A stretch of 64,000 bases of DNA from Corynebacterium urogenitale (GCF_009026825.1 NZ_CP045032.1:1612001-1676000); one strand, 5' to 3'; positions 1 to 9,116 are shown, counted from the first letter of the stretch. The notes: generated from the sequence alone by a model not told the origin. Made by a program: numbers and translations.

Positions 1-1126
1 TTTCTGCGCTCCCACATTGGTCACACTGGCATGGGCATTGTTCATCGAACGATGCACGAACATCACCAGCACCTCCGAAGCCTCTACCGTGATGGAATCG
101 ATTCCGAAGGCGGTCTCTCATGCTGTCCTCCCGGCGATCCTGGGTGGGCCGTGGCAGTGGGATCGTTGGATCCCTTCGCAAGCCTTTGCCGCCCCGGCAC
201 CATGGCTGTGGATTCCCTCGTTCATGATCGTTCTTCTCGCCATCGGACTGTGGGTGTGGCGCAGTCCTGCCCGCTTCATCTCACTCATTCCGATCGTGGG
301 CTACTTCTTGGTGATCATGCTGGTCCTCACGAACACTCGCACGGGCGCCGGCACCACGGATCTTCTGGCCCGAAACCTTCACTATTACGTTGACTGGTGG
401 GCTCTCGCCGTGATCGTGGTGGCACTAGCGACGGCACGCTTCCCGGCCGTGCGCCACTCACCCTTGCCACGTGTTGCGCCCATCGTCGTCCTTATCCTCG
501 CACTCTCTTCCGCAGTGACGACTATCAGCTGGGTTTCTGCGTGGCGAGACGACCCCACCGCACGCTACCTCGCCACCCTCAAGGAATCAGTTGCCCAGGA
601 TCCTTCACCGCTACTGTCCCAGCCCGTTCCACTGGAAATCCTTACTCCGCTGCTGAGCCCATACAACACAGTAGAAGGGATCCTCGGTCGACCGGCGGCG
701 ACCTGGGTCACCGAGCCAAAAGTTGTGGACAATAACGGTGCCATCGTGCCTGCGGCCGTCTTGCACTCTGCCATGACCGAACAGGGCGACGCTCCGCAAT
801 GCGGCACGCGTATCGCTAGCGGCAAGCGCGCAATCCTGCACATCGATAATCCCTTGCCTTTTGGGGAATGGACTTGGGAAATGAACGCGGTGGCGTCGAA
901 CAAAGGCATGACCGTCACACTCACCACACCGAATGGCTTGGAAACAGAGCAACAAAGTCGGCAGCGCGCCAGCACCGTCCCCGTGCCCACCGAGCTAGCC
1001 ACCCATTTCGTTCGAGTCGATGGTGGTGGAGGATTCCTCCAAGTGGAAGTCACAGGAGGACACGTAGGAGATAGCGTGTGCATCGGCGCCGGCGGCATTG
1101 GGCCGCTCCTAGCGAACGAGAACTAA
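1..1126 (+). CDS. Membrane protein, C-terminal part (cut by window start)
   Basis: The frame is open to the left edge, so the true start lies outside the window; the TTG at 17 is only the first possible start inside it. About 370 residues are visible. Four hydrophobic segments occupy roughly residues 10-170 (for example around FMIVLLAIGLWVW and ALAVIVVALATA), followed by a hydrophilic domain of about 200 residues, probably extracytoplasmic, with two cysteines (DAPQCGTR and DSVCIG) that could form a disulfide. The layout, several membrane helices followed by an outer domain, resembles envelope glycosyltransferase-like or hypothetical membrane proteins of corynebacteria, but I do not recognise the family. 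A possible RBS for the next gene lies 58 bp downstream. Confidence 0.6.
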   Translation, partial: FCAPTLVTLAWALFIERCTNITSTSEASTVMESIPKAVSHAVLPAILGGPWQWDRWIPSQAFAAPAPWLWIPSFMIVLLAIGLWVWRSPARFISLIPIVGYFLVIMLVLTNTRTGAGTTDLLARNLHYYVDWWALAVIVVALATARFPAVRHSPLPRVAPIVVLILALSSAVTTISWVSAWRDDPTARYLATLKESVAQDPSPLLSQPVPLEILTPLLSPYNTVEGILGRPAATWVTEPKVVDNNGAIVPAAVLHSAMTEQGDAPQCGTRIASGKRAILHIDNPLPFGEWTWEMNAVASNKGMTVTLTTPNGLETEQQSRQRASTVPVPTELATHFVRVDGGGGFLQVEVTGGHVGDSVCIGAGGIGPLLANEN

Positions 1127-1183
1127 GAGGTGTACCAAGGGGGACACGGAACAAAAAAACTCGCACGCGAAGGAGAATGAGAA

Positions 1184-1849
1184 ATGTCCAAGGTGATGAT
1201 TTTTGGCGGCCATGGAAAGGTAGCTCTGCTCGCAACACCTCTGCTGCGAGAAGCCGGCCACGATGTCACGGGAGTCATCCGCAAGCAGGAGCAGGTCGCC
1301 GATGTGGAAGCGGCCGGAGCCACGGCCCGCGTGGCCGATCTGGAAACCCTTGATACCGAAGCTATCGCTGAGCTGATCGCCGAACAGGACGTCCTCGTGT
1401 GGTCTGCCGGCGCTGGCGGTGGAAGCCCAGAACGCACTCGGGCAGTTGATTACGACGCCGCTGTGCGCACCATGGATGCGGCAGTAAAGGCCGGGATTCG
1501 CCGTTACATTATGGTCAGCTATTTCGGTGCCGGGCAGAACCATGGTGTCCCAGAGGAGCACAGTTTCTACACCTACGCCCAGGCGAAGGCAGATGCCGAT
1601 GATCATCTGCGCGGTAGCCAACTCGACTGGACCATCCTCGGCCCTTCAGAGCTCAGTTTGGAAGAGCCCACGCGAAAGATCGCGACAAAGCAGGCTGGTG
1701 CGGATGGCTCGGAGAAGACCTCCCGCGCGAACGTCGCCGCCATGGTCGCAGCAGTGGTAGATACGCCAAGCACCGCCGGTTCCTTCATTGAATTTACCGA
1801 CGGTGCTACGGAAATTAAGGAGGCTTTGGCACCCCTGATTGGCAACTAA
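1184..1849 (+). CDS. NAD(P)-binding atypical SDR (NAD(P)H-binding/NmrA-like)
   Basis: 221 residues. The N-terminus has the Rossmann nucleotide-binding motif GGHGKVA (residues 8-14) after a beta strand, and the later segments YIMVSYFGAG and YAQAKADADDHL fit atypical short-chain dehydrogenases of the YwnB/NmrA type, where the usual Tyr-x-x-x-Lys is present as Y-A-Q-A-K. It probably binds NAD(P)(H) and acts as a small oxidoreductase or redox sensor; the substrate cannot be inferred. An AAGGAGA ribosome site lies just before the ATG. A second protein of the same kind is encoded at 5742-6356. It may be translated after the upstream membrane gene, but the 57-bp gap leaves the operon uncertain. Confidence 0.8.
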   Translation: MSKVMIFGGHGKVALLATPLLREAGHDVTGVIRKQEQVADVEAAGATARVADLETLDTEAIAELIAEQDVLVWSAGAGGGSPERTRAVDYDAAVRTMDAAVKAGIRRYIMVSYFGAGQNHGVPEEHSFYTYAQAKADADDHLRGSQLDWTILGPSELSLEEPTRKIATKQAGADGSEKTSRANVAAMVAAVVDTPSTAGSFIEFTDGATEIKEALAPLIGN

Positions 1850-1857
1850 CTGCTAAG

Positions 1858-1917
1858 GGCTGCCTGGCATCCGACTGCCAAGCGCGAGGAGCTCTCACAC
1901 TCTGCGGGCTGGCAGCC
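1858..1917. terminator. Nested hairpins between convergent genes
   Basis: GGCTGCC at 1858-1864 can pair with GGCAGCC at 1911-1917, and an inner TGGCA...TGCCA hairpin sits at 1865-1880. They lie between the convergent SDR and cutinase genes, as expected for a shared terminator. There is no T tract, so this is a weak call. Confidence 0.3.
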
Positions 1918-1922
1918 GAGCC

Positions 1923-2849
1923 TTAAGCTAGGCGCGCCTGAATGTAGGATTGCGCGATAGCCGGTCCGCCGATCGCGTAGTAATCAGTGTGAATGATCGA
2001 GCCGTTGATGAACTCCGGCAGAGCGGTGAAGCGCTGGCGAACAGTCATCGCATTAACAGCATCCGCGATTTCGCCGACGTTGACGTTGCCAGCGAGAACA
2101 GCGACCTTCGCGACTGCTGTGGACAAGTGGGAGGCCGAATCAGGGGTATCGCAGACAACATCCCCCTTACGGCAAATCTCCAGCACGCGACCGGAGAGCT
2201 TGCCATAGCCACCCGGCAGCCCACCAAAGGCACCCTTGGTGTGGCGTGGAGCGTTACCAGCCTGGGCAACTCCTGCCACACCACGGTTAGGGTTGGCAAT
2301 GAAGACCGCAGAGCTTAGACGATCGGCTGAGATCGGTCCCCGACCAGCAGAGATAGCTTGGGTGATGCGGGACGCGATGTCCGCACCCATGGAGTAGCCC
2401 ACGAGGGAGAACTTCGCATTAGGGCAGTGTGCGGCATCCCGAGCAAGGATGTTCCATGCGCGGTTGTACCCGTTCTGGCGAGTCTGGTTGTAGCTGTGCA
2501 GCCCACCTGGAATGGAATTGTAGGAAGCGTAGCGATCGATCACCCGGCCAGGGTTGGCAGCGCGCAGATTCTTTCCCACATCTTTCACATTCGCGCCGTG
2601 TGGGTAGTTCTCTGGGAGGAAGCCGTAGGAGTTGGCGCCGCCCGGGATATTCACAACGATGTTCGGGGCACAGGCGCTGCTATTGGCAGCGAGAATGCCA
2701 TTTCCACCCGTTCCGAGCGGGTTCATCCCCGCGGTGAATCCAGTGGGTAGATTGCCCAGAGGATTGGCCTGGGCTGGGGCTACGAGGGCGCCCATGGCTG
2801 TCGTCACAGTCAAAGCTACGGACGCAAATACTTTAGCGAATCGCCGCAT
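1923..2849 (-). CDS. Secreted cutinase-family serine hydrolase
   Basis: 308 residues. A Sec signal peptide covers residues 1-28 with cleavage expected after A-Q-A. The alpha/beta-hydrolase nucleophile elbow GYSMG places Ser153; Asp230 in KGDVVCD and His241 in SASHLS sit where cutinases carry the rest of the triad, and Cys60/Cys142 and Cys226/Cys233 can form the two disulfides typical of the family. The protein should hydrolyse lipid or polyester esters outside the cell, and mycolic-acid bacteria use such enzymes on host or envelope lipids. It is monocistronic. A candidate DtxR box 54 bp upstream of the ATG suggests repression by iron. The exact substrate is not evident. Confidence 0.85.
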   Translation of the reverse strand: MRRFAKVFASVALTVTTAMGALVAPAQANPLGNLPTGFTAGMNPLGTGGNGILAANSSACAPNIVVNIPGGANSYGFLPENYPHGANVKDVGKNLRAANPGRVIDRYASYNSIPGGLHSYNQTRQNGYNRAWNILARDAAHCPNAKFSLVGYSMGADIASRITQAISAGRGPISADRLSSAVFIANPNRGVAGVAQAGNAPRHTKGAFGGLPGGYGKLSGRVLEICRKGDVVCDTPDSASHLSTAVAKVAVLAGNVNVGEIADAVNAMTVRQRFTALPEFINGSIIHTDYYAIGGPAIAQSYIQARLA

Positions 2850-2902
2850 GATATGTTCTCCCGGAAAACAAAGCTGAGTTCTATATCTCTACATATATAT
2901 GA

Positions 2903-2921
2903 CTTAATTAGCATAACCTTA
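2903..2921 (-). promoter_or_regulatory. Candidate DtxR (iron) box upstream of the cutinase gene
   Basis: Read on the minus strand, TAAGGTTATGCTAATTAAG agrees with the DtxR/IdeR consensus (TTAGGTTAGGCTAACCTAA) at 13 of 19 positions by hand alignment, including most of the GGTTA-GCTAA core. It lies in an AT-rich stretch (about 2880-2930) that should hold the promoter. Degenerate agreement in AT-rich DNA can occur by chance. Confidence 0.45.
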
Positions 2922-3043
2922 GATTTTCATCGCGCAACGTGACACGAAATGCAGTACATTGAAATGACTTCATAAACGGGAGCAGGTGCCTCCTAGTGGC
3001 GTGCCACCGCCGCCCCCTATACCCGACATTCAGGAGCACGAAT

Positions 3044-3964
3044 ATGGCCGTTGGCCTTGCAGCATTACTCGACGACGTTGCACTCATCGCCCGCACCGCC
3101 GCGGCCAGCGTAGACGACATCGGCGCGGCCGTCGGCAAAACTTCGGCCAAGGCAGCGGGCGTAGTGATCGATGACGCTGCCGTAACACCAAAGTTCGTCG
3201 ACGGTGTCACCCCCTCCCGCGAGCTCCCGATCATCTGGAAGATCACCAAGGGGTCTCTCCGCAACAAACTGCTGATCATCCTGCCCATTGCGCTGCTTCT
3301 CAGCGTCATTGCCCCCTGGCTGCTCACGCCACTACTGATGTGCGGTGGCACCTACCTCTGCTTCGAGGGTGCGCACAAAATCATCGGTAAGCTCCTGGGG
3401 CACGGCGAACACGACGCGCCGCAAAATGAAGAAGAGCGCAAGGATGAAGACTCCCTCGTCAAGGGTGCCATCACTACGGACTTCATCCTTTCGGCGGAAA
3501 TTATGGTCATTTCCCTCAACGAGGTCGCCGACCAGCCGCTATGGATGCGCGCGATCATCCTCGCTATCGTTGGCCTGCTTGTCACCGTCGTCGTCTACGG
3601 TGCCGTGGCAGTGCTCGTGAAGATGGACGACGCCGGCCTCGCTCTCACCAAAAAGGATTCCGAGGGTGCGAAGAAACTCGGCACAGCACTGGTCAAGGGC
3701 ATGCCTGTCATCCTGTCCATCATTGCTGTCATCGGCACAGCCGCCATGCTGTGGGTCGGCGGACACATCCTGCTCGTCGGGTTTGAAGAATTGTTCTGGG
3801 CATGGCCGTACGAGACTGTTCACCACATGGCTGAAGCCGCAGGCGACAACGCTGCAATCCAGTGGCTGGTCAACACCTTCTTCTCCATGATCTTCGGCTT
3901 CATCATCGGCGCGATCGTTGCCCTGATCGTCCACTTTCTGCCGACCGGTAAGAAGTCACACTGA
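3044..3964 (+). CDS. DUF808 family membrane protein (YedI-like)
   Basis: 306 residues when started at the ATG at 3044, which has AGGAG eight bases upstream; an earlier in-frame ATG-like start at 2996 lacks such a site. The opening MAVGLAALLDDVALIARTAA followed by a DDIG segment and a K-A-A-G-V-V-I-D-D-A-A-V stretch is the signature of the DUF808/YedI family, whose function is unknown. At least five membrane helices follow (around residues 85-120, 165-200, 220-250 and 275-300), separated by a charged loop near residue 130. It stands alone between the cutinase and patatin genes. Confidence 0.85.
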   Translation: MAVGLAALLDDVALIARTAAASVDDIGAAVGKTSAKAAGVVIDDAAVTPKFVDGVTPSRELPIIWKITKGSLRNKLLIILPIALLLSVIAPWLLTPLLMCGGTYLCFEGAHKIIGKLLGHGEHDAPQNEEERKDEDSLVKGAITTDFILSAEIMVISLNEVADQPLWMRAIILAIVGLLVTVVVYGAVAVLVKMDDAGLALTKKDSEGAKKLGTALVKGMPVILSIIAVIGTAAMLWVGGHILLVGFEELFWAWPYETVHHMAEAAGDNAAIQWLVNTFFSMIFGFIIGAIVALIVHFLPTGKKSH

Positions 3965-4050
3965 TGTGGTGATGAAGTTTCGCTAAAGTAAAACGGTCAT
4001 CCCAATACTTTTCAGCATCCCAAAGCTCATCAGTTCGGAGGAATGCGGTT

Positions 4051-4926
4051 ATGGTTCACGCAGCAAACGTCGCACTCGTTTACGAAGGTGGCGGAATGCG
4101 CAACGCCTACACCGCAGCTGTAGTCGACCGTTTGGTTTTCAACGACGTCAGCTTCGGCTGGGTGGGCGGAATCAGCGCCGGAGCTACGCATACTGCGAAC
4201 TTTCTTTCAGGTGACCGCATTCGTGCCCGCAAGAGCTTTGTGGAATTCGGCGCCGACCCTCGGACAGGTGGCGTGAAAAGCTTGGTGCGCGGCACGGGCT
4301 ATTTCAATGCCGAATACATCTACGAAACCGTCGGCGCCCCAGAGGCAGACCTCCCCTTCGACTGGGAAGCTTTCCATGCCAACCCCACGCCATTCCGCAT
4401 TGGCTCCACCCGTGCCGACACCGGCGAAACTGTTTATTGGGGTCGCGAGGATATCCAAACAATGCCGGATCTCATGCGTCGCGTGCGATGCAGTTCTACC
4501 CTGCCGGGATTGATGCCAGTGCCAGTTGTGGATGGGGTCGAATACGTCGACGGCGCGCTCGGCCGCTCCGGCGGTCTCGCCGTGGACGCGGCAATCGATG
4601 ATGGCTTTGAAAAATTCCTCATCATCCGCACCCGCCCCCGCGGCTTCCGTCGCACTCCCCCGCGGAGCCCGCAGCTGATCAAACGAATGCTCCGCAAGCG
4701 CCCAGCCGTGGCGGAAGCCATGCTCACACGCCACGAGCGCTATAACAAGTCCTGCGAGCTCATCGACGAGTTGGAGAAGAGCGGCCAGGCAAAGGTTTTC
4801 TACCCGCAGAACATGAACATCTCCAACATGGAGCGGAATTTCAACAAACTGAAATTAGCATTCGACTTCGGCCTTCAGGAGACAAACCAGGCGTGGGACG
4901 AATGGATGGAGTTCTTGGTGGCCTAA
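4051..4926 (+). CDS. Patatin-like phospholipase family protein
   Basis: 291 residues. The patatin fold shows the oxyanion loop GGGMRN (residues 13-18), the nucleophile elbow G-I-S-A-G with Ser42, and the catalytic Asp167 in YVDGALG; together they form the Ser-Asp dyad of bacterial patatins such as YjjU/RssA-like proteins. It should be a cytoplasmic acyl hydrolase acting on phospholipids or acyl lipids. The ATG has a GGAGG site 11 bases upstream. No signal peptide or membrane segment was seen. It is not clearly in an operon: the DUF808 gene ends 86 bp upstream and the next gene is convergent. Confidence 0.88.
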   Translation: MVHAANVALVYEGGGMRNAYTAAVVDRLVFNDVSFGWVGGISAGATHTANFLSGDRIRARKSFVEFGADPRTGGVKSLVRGTGYFNAEYIYETVGAPEADLPFDWEAFHANPTPFRIGSTRADTGETVYWGREDIQTMPDLMRRVRCSSTLPGLMPVPVVDGVEYVDGALGRSGGLAVDAAIDDGFEKFLIIRTRPRGFRRTPPRSPQLIKRMLRKRPAVAEAMLTRHERYNKSCELIDELEKSGQAKVFYPQNMNISNMERNFNKLKLAFDFGLQETNQAWDEWMEFLVA

Positions 4927-4945
4927 ACGCCTTTCGACGCTGCAA

Positions 4946-5614
4946 CTACCCCAGCGTTTCCACGAGTTTCAGGGCACCGATAAAAATCAAGATCGCAGCA
5001 ACTATGTAGCCAGACGCTGCCGTGAGACGCTCCTTATGGCGCCCCATTCCCTCAATAAAAAGGGCTACAGGCGAATCAGGGTGACGTCGAATAAAACCGA
5101 TCAGCAACGCAAAGGCAAACGGCAGGCTCAACGCCAAGCTGGCGTAGAGAACAAGGCCGAGATACTTCACCTGAATCGCCACATCCGTAACAGACAGGTA
5201 GCCGAGGCCAGCGAAGAACGGGAAAGACGTGGCGGACTGAATCAGGCCCAGCACCATGCCAGCGCCGAATGTCGTGGCGTTTGGATTCTGCAGAGGCGCA
5301 ACGAGGCGATCGATCATCGGCGTGGGGTCGCCGCCACGGTAGGACAGGATTGCGCTGATCACACCCACAATAATGAGCGAGTATCCCATGATCGGGGATT
5401 CCAGGAAATGCTGCACGGGCTCGCCGATCCAATCGAACAGCAGCAACGTCGCCAGGGACAGCACGAACACGCCGAACCAATCACCGAACACCAGCAGAGC
5501 CGCGACCTTGCCGTACTTACCCTTTCGCGCGTGCATCACGGCAACCGCGAAGAGCACGCCAATGAGCAGGACGTTGAGCGAGTCCAGCAAGGCATAGCTC
5601 ACGGCGTGCAGCAT
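4946..5614 (-). CDS. Six-helix integral membrane protein (GAP/LysE-like)
   Basis: 222 residues with about six hydrophobic helices: near residues 8-27, 38-60, 75-92, 115-140, 148-170 and 200-220. The even spacing and small glycine-rich helices (GAGMVLGLIQSATSF) resemble the GAP/LysE/CcdA-like transporter group, but no cysteine pair or other diagnostic motif is present, so the function is unassigned. The gene is convergent with the patatin gene and divergent from the SDR at 5742, with which it shares a promoter region of about 125 bp. Confidence 0.7.
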   Translation of the reverse strand: MLHAVSYALLDSLNVLLIGVLFAVAVMHARKGKYGKVAALLVFGDWFGVFVLSLATLLLFDWIGEPVQHFLESPIMGYSLIIVGVISAILSYRGGDPTPMIDRLVAPLQNPNATTFGAGMVLGLIQSATSFPFFAGLGYLSVTDVAIQVKYLGLVLYASLALSLPFAFALLIGFIRRHPDSPVALFIEGMGRHKERLTAASGYIVAAILIFIGALKLVETLG

Positions 5615-5741
5615 GATGTGGGTACCTCCTCGAGCGGGGCGGATGCATGGTTGGCGCCAAGGCGAGAGCGCAATTGTCCAATCAGGACTGCGTTGCAGCC
5701 TCGTACCAGCCTACAGTCTTGCGCAGTGTACCTTTGTGAGC

Positions 5742-6356
5742 ATGAATCTCACGATTATTGGCGGCTCGCAGGGAACGGGCGCACAGCTGGCACAGCAAGC
5801 TATCGATGCAGGCCACAAGGTCACGGTCGTCTCACGTAGCGGCCGTGGTCCCGCCGGAGCGCAGATCTTCACCGGCAGTGCGACGGACCCAGAAGTGGTC
5901 AAGAAATCTCTTTCCGAAGCAACCGCGGTAGCGATCACCGTGGGCGGGTCCAAGGACAACCCTCAGCAGCGCACCGAAGTCACACGCACAGTCATTATGG
6001 CCATGAACGACGTTGAGGTGACCAGGTTAATCGTCCAATCCTCGCTCGGTGCCGGAGACTCCATGAAGCAACTCCCCGCGCTGCTCCGCCCGCTAATGAA
6101 GGTGGTTTTGGCCAAGCCTCTCGCTGACCACGACCGGCAGGAAGCCGCCGTGCAAGCGTCTGACTTGGACTGGACGATCGTGCGACCGTCTGGGCTCAAG
6201 GATGGCGAGGGCTCTGGCAACTGGGCGACCTTGACGACCGAGGAGTCCGGAACGCTCAAGGGCACCGTTCAGCGTGCCGATGTGGCCGCCTTCATGCTCA
6301 GCATCCTCGAGGACGCCGCAACCTTCGGAAAGGCCTACGGCATGAGTAAGGCCTAG
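5742..6356 (+). CDS. NAD(P)-binding atypical SDR
   Basis: About 204 residues from the ATG at 5742 (a GTG two codons upstream is an alternative). The start is chosen because the protein then opens with a beta strand and the Rossmann motif GGSQGTG (MNLTIIGGSQGTG); the open frame before it has no domain character. Later segments (LIVQSSLGAG, SDLDWTIVRPSGL) match NAD(P)H-binding proteins of the NmrA/YwnB group. No clear ribosome site precedes it, so it may be leaderless. It is related in type to the protein at 1184-1849. Substrate unknown. Confidence 0.78.
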   Translation: MNLTIIGGSQGTGAQLAQQAIDAGHKVTVVSRSGRGPAGAQIFTGSATDPEVVKKSLSEATAVAITVGGSKDNPQQRTEVTRTVIMAMNDVEVTRLIVQSSLGAGDSMKQLPALLRPLMKVVLAKPLADHDRQEAAVQASDLDWTIVRPSGLKDGEGSGNWATLTTEESGTLKGTVQRADVAAFMLSILEDAATFGKAYGMSKA

Positions 6357-6399
6357 GCTCACCACGTTATCGGTGGCCTAGGCCCTGGAGGAACGGGTG

Positions 6400-6927
6400 C
6401 TAAGCCTTGCCGAATTCCTCCACGATGGCTTTATTGAACGCCTCAAGGTCAGCCGGGGTGCGGGAGGATACGATGTTGCCATCGACCACTACTTCCTCAT
6501 CAACCCAGTTGGCTCCAGCGTTCTTCAAATCGGTCTTGATGGAGCTGTAGGACGTCACAGTCTTGCCGCGCAGCACGTCGGCATCCGTGAGGATCCAGCC
6601 ACCGTGGCAGATCACGCCCAGCGGCTTTCCAGCCTCGACATGCTTCTTCACGATCTCCACTGCGGACTCATCCATGCGAATCTTATCGGCGTTGCCGGTG
6701 CCACCTGGGAGGATCACCGCGTCGAAGTCCGTACCCACGGCATCGGCGGTCGTCACATCAACCTCCGCAGTGGAACCCTTCTTACCTTCAAGGGTCTCCT
6801 TCTTCGGTGCGACGACCTGCACGGTGGCGCCTGCGTCCTTCACAGCCTTGATAGGCTCGGCGAATTCTGCGTCGTCGAATCCGTGGGTGCAGATGACGGC
6901 GACGGTCTTTGTGGACAGATCAGCCAT
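6400..6927 (-). CDS. DJ-1/PfpI family protein (type 1 glutamine amidotransferase-like)
   Basis: 175 residues from the ATG at 6927, chosen over an ATG three codons earlier because AGGAG lies eight bases before it. The nucleophile elbow V-I-C-H-G-G places Cys107 with His108, and acidic residues near position 21-24 fit the PfpI/YhbO branch of the DJ-1 superfamily. Members act as deglycases, chaperones or proteases in stress protection; the exact activity is not settled for the family. It is cytoplasmic, monocistronic, and convergent with the preceding SDR gene. Confidence 0.88.
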   Translation of the reverse strand: MADLSTKTVAVICTHGFDDAEFAEPIKAVKDAGATVQVVAPKKETLEGKKGSTAEVDVTTADAVGTDFDAVILPGGTGNADKIRMDESAVEIVKKHVEAGKPLGVICHGGWILTDADVLRGKTVTSYSSIKTDLKNAGANWVDEEVVVDGNIVSSRTPADLEAFNKAIVEEFGKA

Positions 6928-7065
6928 GGTGATCACTCCTTAAAGTTCACTAGTTTCGCGATGTCTTCGCGCTGTTCGTCCCCCAGCCTAACGACACGAA
7001 AGCATGGCTGCAGGCGGTCAGGTCCTGTCCTCGAGGTTTAGAATGCTTCTCGTGAAGGAGGGGCA

Positions 7066-7973
7066 GTGAGTCATATTAAAGAGCTTTTCGCGCTGACCTC
7101 GCCATTTACGCCACATTCAGCGCCTTCACCGGGCTCTACGCACGACATGAAGCGCACCGCTCCCGTTTTCTGCGCCAGTCTCTCGCTGGAGCAATGTTTG
7201 TCGTCTGTGTGACAATCGGTGCCACTATGAGTTGGCTGGGCGCAAACGTCTGGGTCGTTAGTTTCATCTCTTCGCTCATCTCCAGTGCCACCGCTGTGGT
7301 CGCGGCGAAGTGCAGCCTCAAACCCGCCGGGTCTATTTTCTTCGTCTTCGCCACCGCTGCTGTAGGTTCCATGCACGGTGGCTCTGGGCCGTTTATCGCT
7401 TTTCTTGTGGCAGCGGTAACAGCGGGTTTCTGCGTGGTGCTTAGAGCATTAGCGCACCTCCTCGGCGAGGGGCCTCTTCCTGGAACGCTTCCGATGACTG
7501 TGCAGCACTTCACCGTACGGGAATTGGGTGGACATGGTCTGCGATTTTTCATCGCACCCCTCGTTGCGGGATCACTCGGCGCCGTTTCCATGACTATGGT
7601 GCCGGAGCTATCGCATTCCTACTGGGCGATGGTTGCCTCAGTCGCCCCCATCTCCCCTCCTCGCTATCGAGATCGCTTGACTCGCTCTGTCCATCGCATC
7701 ATCGGCACCCTCGCGGGCGTGGCGACGGCGGCTTTCCTGCTCTCTTTCCCCTCGCAACCGTGGCAGCTCGTCGTATGGGTGATCATCCTGCAATTCCTCG
7801 GTGAGATGTACGTTGGCCGCAATTATGCCTTCGCCTTAACGTTCATTACGCCAGTGGCGTTGATGATGACCCAGCTGGCTCACCCGATGCCCGCGGATAT
7901 GTTGCTTCTCACCCATTCCGTAGAGACGGTCCTCGGCGCGGGTGTAGCTATGTTTGTTGTGGCCTTTGGTTAA
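7066..7973 (+). pseudogene. FUSC-type membrane transporter, frameshifted near its 5' end
   Basis: A GTG at 7066 has a strong AAGGAGG site, but its frame (VSHIKELF) runs out of family character after eight codons. The FUSC-like sequence continues in another frame: RADLAIYATFSAFTGLYARH, followed by five or six membrane helices to 7973. In that second frame a stop at 7077-7079 lies upstream and there is no ATG, GTG or TTG before codon 7194. Adding one T to the four-T tract at 7085-7088 would join the two frames exactly. Family members are aromatic-acid or fusaric-acid type exporters. The gene is either a true pseudogene, subject to slippage, or carries a sequencing error. A GTG/ATG start at 7194 would remove the conserved first helix. 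Confidence 0.65.
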
Positions 7974-8090
7974 TCCGTGGACAATCCGCACGTAGTGAAG
8001 AAACTAGGATCCTCATTAAGGAAGCAGTTCGTGGCCTTGCCGAGCTCTCGCGTCGCAACTGGGGTCTCGATCTTCACTAAGCTCGTGACT

Positions 8091-8510
8091 ATGCCTCTGA
8101 TTCGACTCATCCTCAACATCATCTGGTTCGTTACCGCCGGCATCTGGCTGTGGCTTATGTACGTCCTCGCGGGTGTCTTAGCCTGCATCTTTATCATCAC
8201 TATCCCCTTTGGTGTGGCCAGCTTCCGCATCGCCAACTATGTCCTCTTCCCGTTCGGCCGCGAGGTCGTTGATATTGGTCAGGCTTCCGGTGCCTCCACC
8301 TTTGGCAATATCATTTGGTTCGTCGTCGCCGGGGTATGGCTGGCCATCGGTCACATTGCAACTGCTGCAACACAGGCACTGACGATTATCGGCCTCCCGC
8401 TGGCGTGGGCGAACATCAAGCTCATCCCCGTCACTTGTTTCCCATTTGGAAAGAAGATCGTCGATTCCGACGATGACCGCGCGCAATTGGTTCCCGTCGC
8501 CCGCCGGTAG
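8091..8510 (+). CDS. YccF domain-containing inner membrane protein
   Basis: 139 residues from the ATG at 8091. The sequence has two copies of the YccF module: an N-terminal helix hairpin (LILNIIWFVTAGIWLW, then GVASFRIANYVLFPFGR) and a second one (NIIWFVVAGVWLAIGH, then IKLIPVTCFPFGKK). This duplicated pattern is diagnostic of YccF, a small membrane protein of unknown function. A GTG at 7977, four bases after the FUSC stop, would add 38 residues without similarity to the family; I prefer the inner start, although its ribosome site is weak. Confidence 0.85.
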   Translation: MPLIRLILNIIWFVTAGIWLWLMYVLAGVLACIFIITIPFGVASFRIANYVLFPFGREVVDIGQASGASTFGNIIWFVVAGVWLAIGHIATAATQALTIIGLPLAWANIKLIPVTCFPFGKKIVDSDDDRAQLVPVARR

Positions 8511-8528
8511 TTCGCGCCGTGTGAAGCA

Positions 8529-9116
8529 TTAAGTCGCGGGCAGTCTGCGGATGAGCAGCTCGCGCCTCGTCATAATCACGCCCGCGACCAGCGCTCCGAG
8601 CCCACCTGCGATCATGTCCGTAATAGTGTCGCCGTATTCCACCTTGATTTCACGGGTAATGAACTCAAATCCGAGCCACTCGATAATCTCCCAGACAGCA
8701 GCCAACGCCAGCCCCATCAACACAGTGAGTATGCATCCTTGTACCTGGTGTTGGGATGAATCCGTCGGATAGGCAAACACCCCGAGGTTGGCAAGAGCGA
8801 AAACGAACAGCCCGGCAACGATGCCCGTACACACGAAATGTACGAACAAATCCCAACCACTGATACGTGCGTAGAGATCACTAATGTTGCTCAACGCAGC
8901 GATCAAGAGCATCGATGTTGCGCAGGCATCCCACCACGGCTTGAGCCCTACGAACTTGGGCAAGAGTAATCCCGGCAAAGTGAACGCCATGATGCCCGCA
9001 TCTGTCCAGCCGTTCCGGAACAATACGAATACGACTGCCAGAGCGCCAAGCACTCGCAGCAGATCTGCCACTATCTCACCTAGGAGTTGTGGACGTCTGA
9101 GAAAGTTGTCAATCAC
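8529..9116 (-). CDS. Multi-pass membrane protein (YjdF/DUF2238-like)
   Basis: 195 residues from the GTG at 9116, which overlaps the stop codon of the upstream RNA-ligase-like gene and suggests translational coupling. About five helices are present. The conserved polar signature lies in the C-terminal half: AAVWEIIEWLGF followed by YGDTITDMIAGGLGA, with a Glu pair and D-T-x-T-D-x-I. This arrangement resembles YjdF/DUF2238 proteins, which lack a known function. The assignment to that family is by eye only. Confidence 0.6.
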   Translation of the reverse strand: MIDNFLRRPQLLGEIVADLLRVLGALAVVFVLFRNGWTDAGIMAFTLPGLLLPKFVGLKPWWDACATSMLLIAALSNISDLYARISGWDLFVHFVCTGIVAGLFVFALANLGVFAYPTDSSQHQVQGCILTVLMGLALAAVWEIIEWLGFEFITREIKVEYGDTITDMIAGGLGALVAGVIMTRRELLIRRLPAT

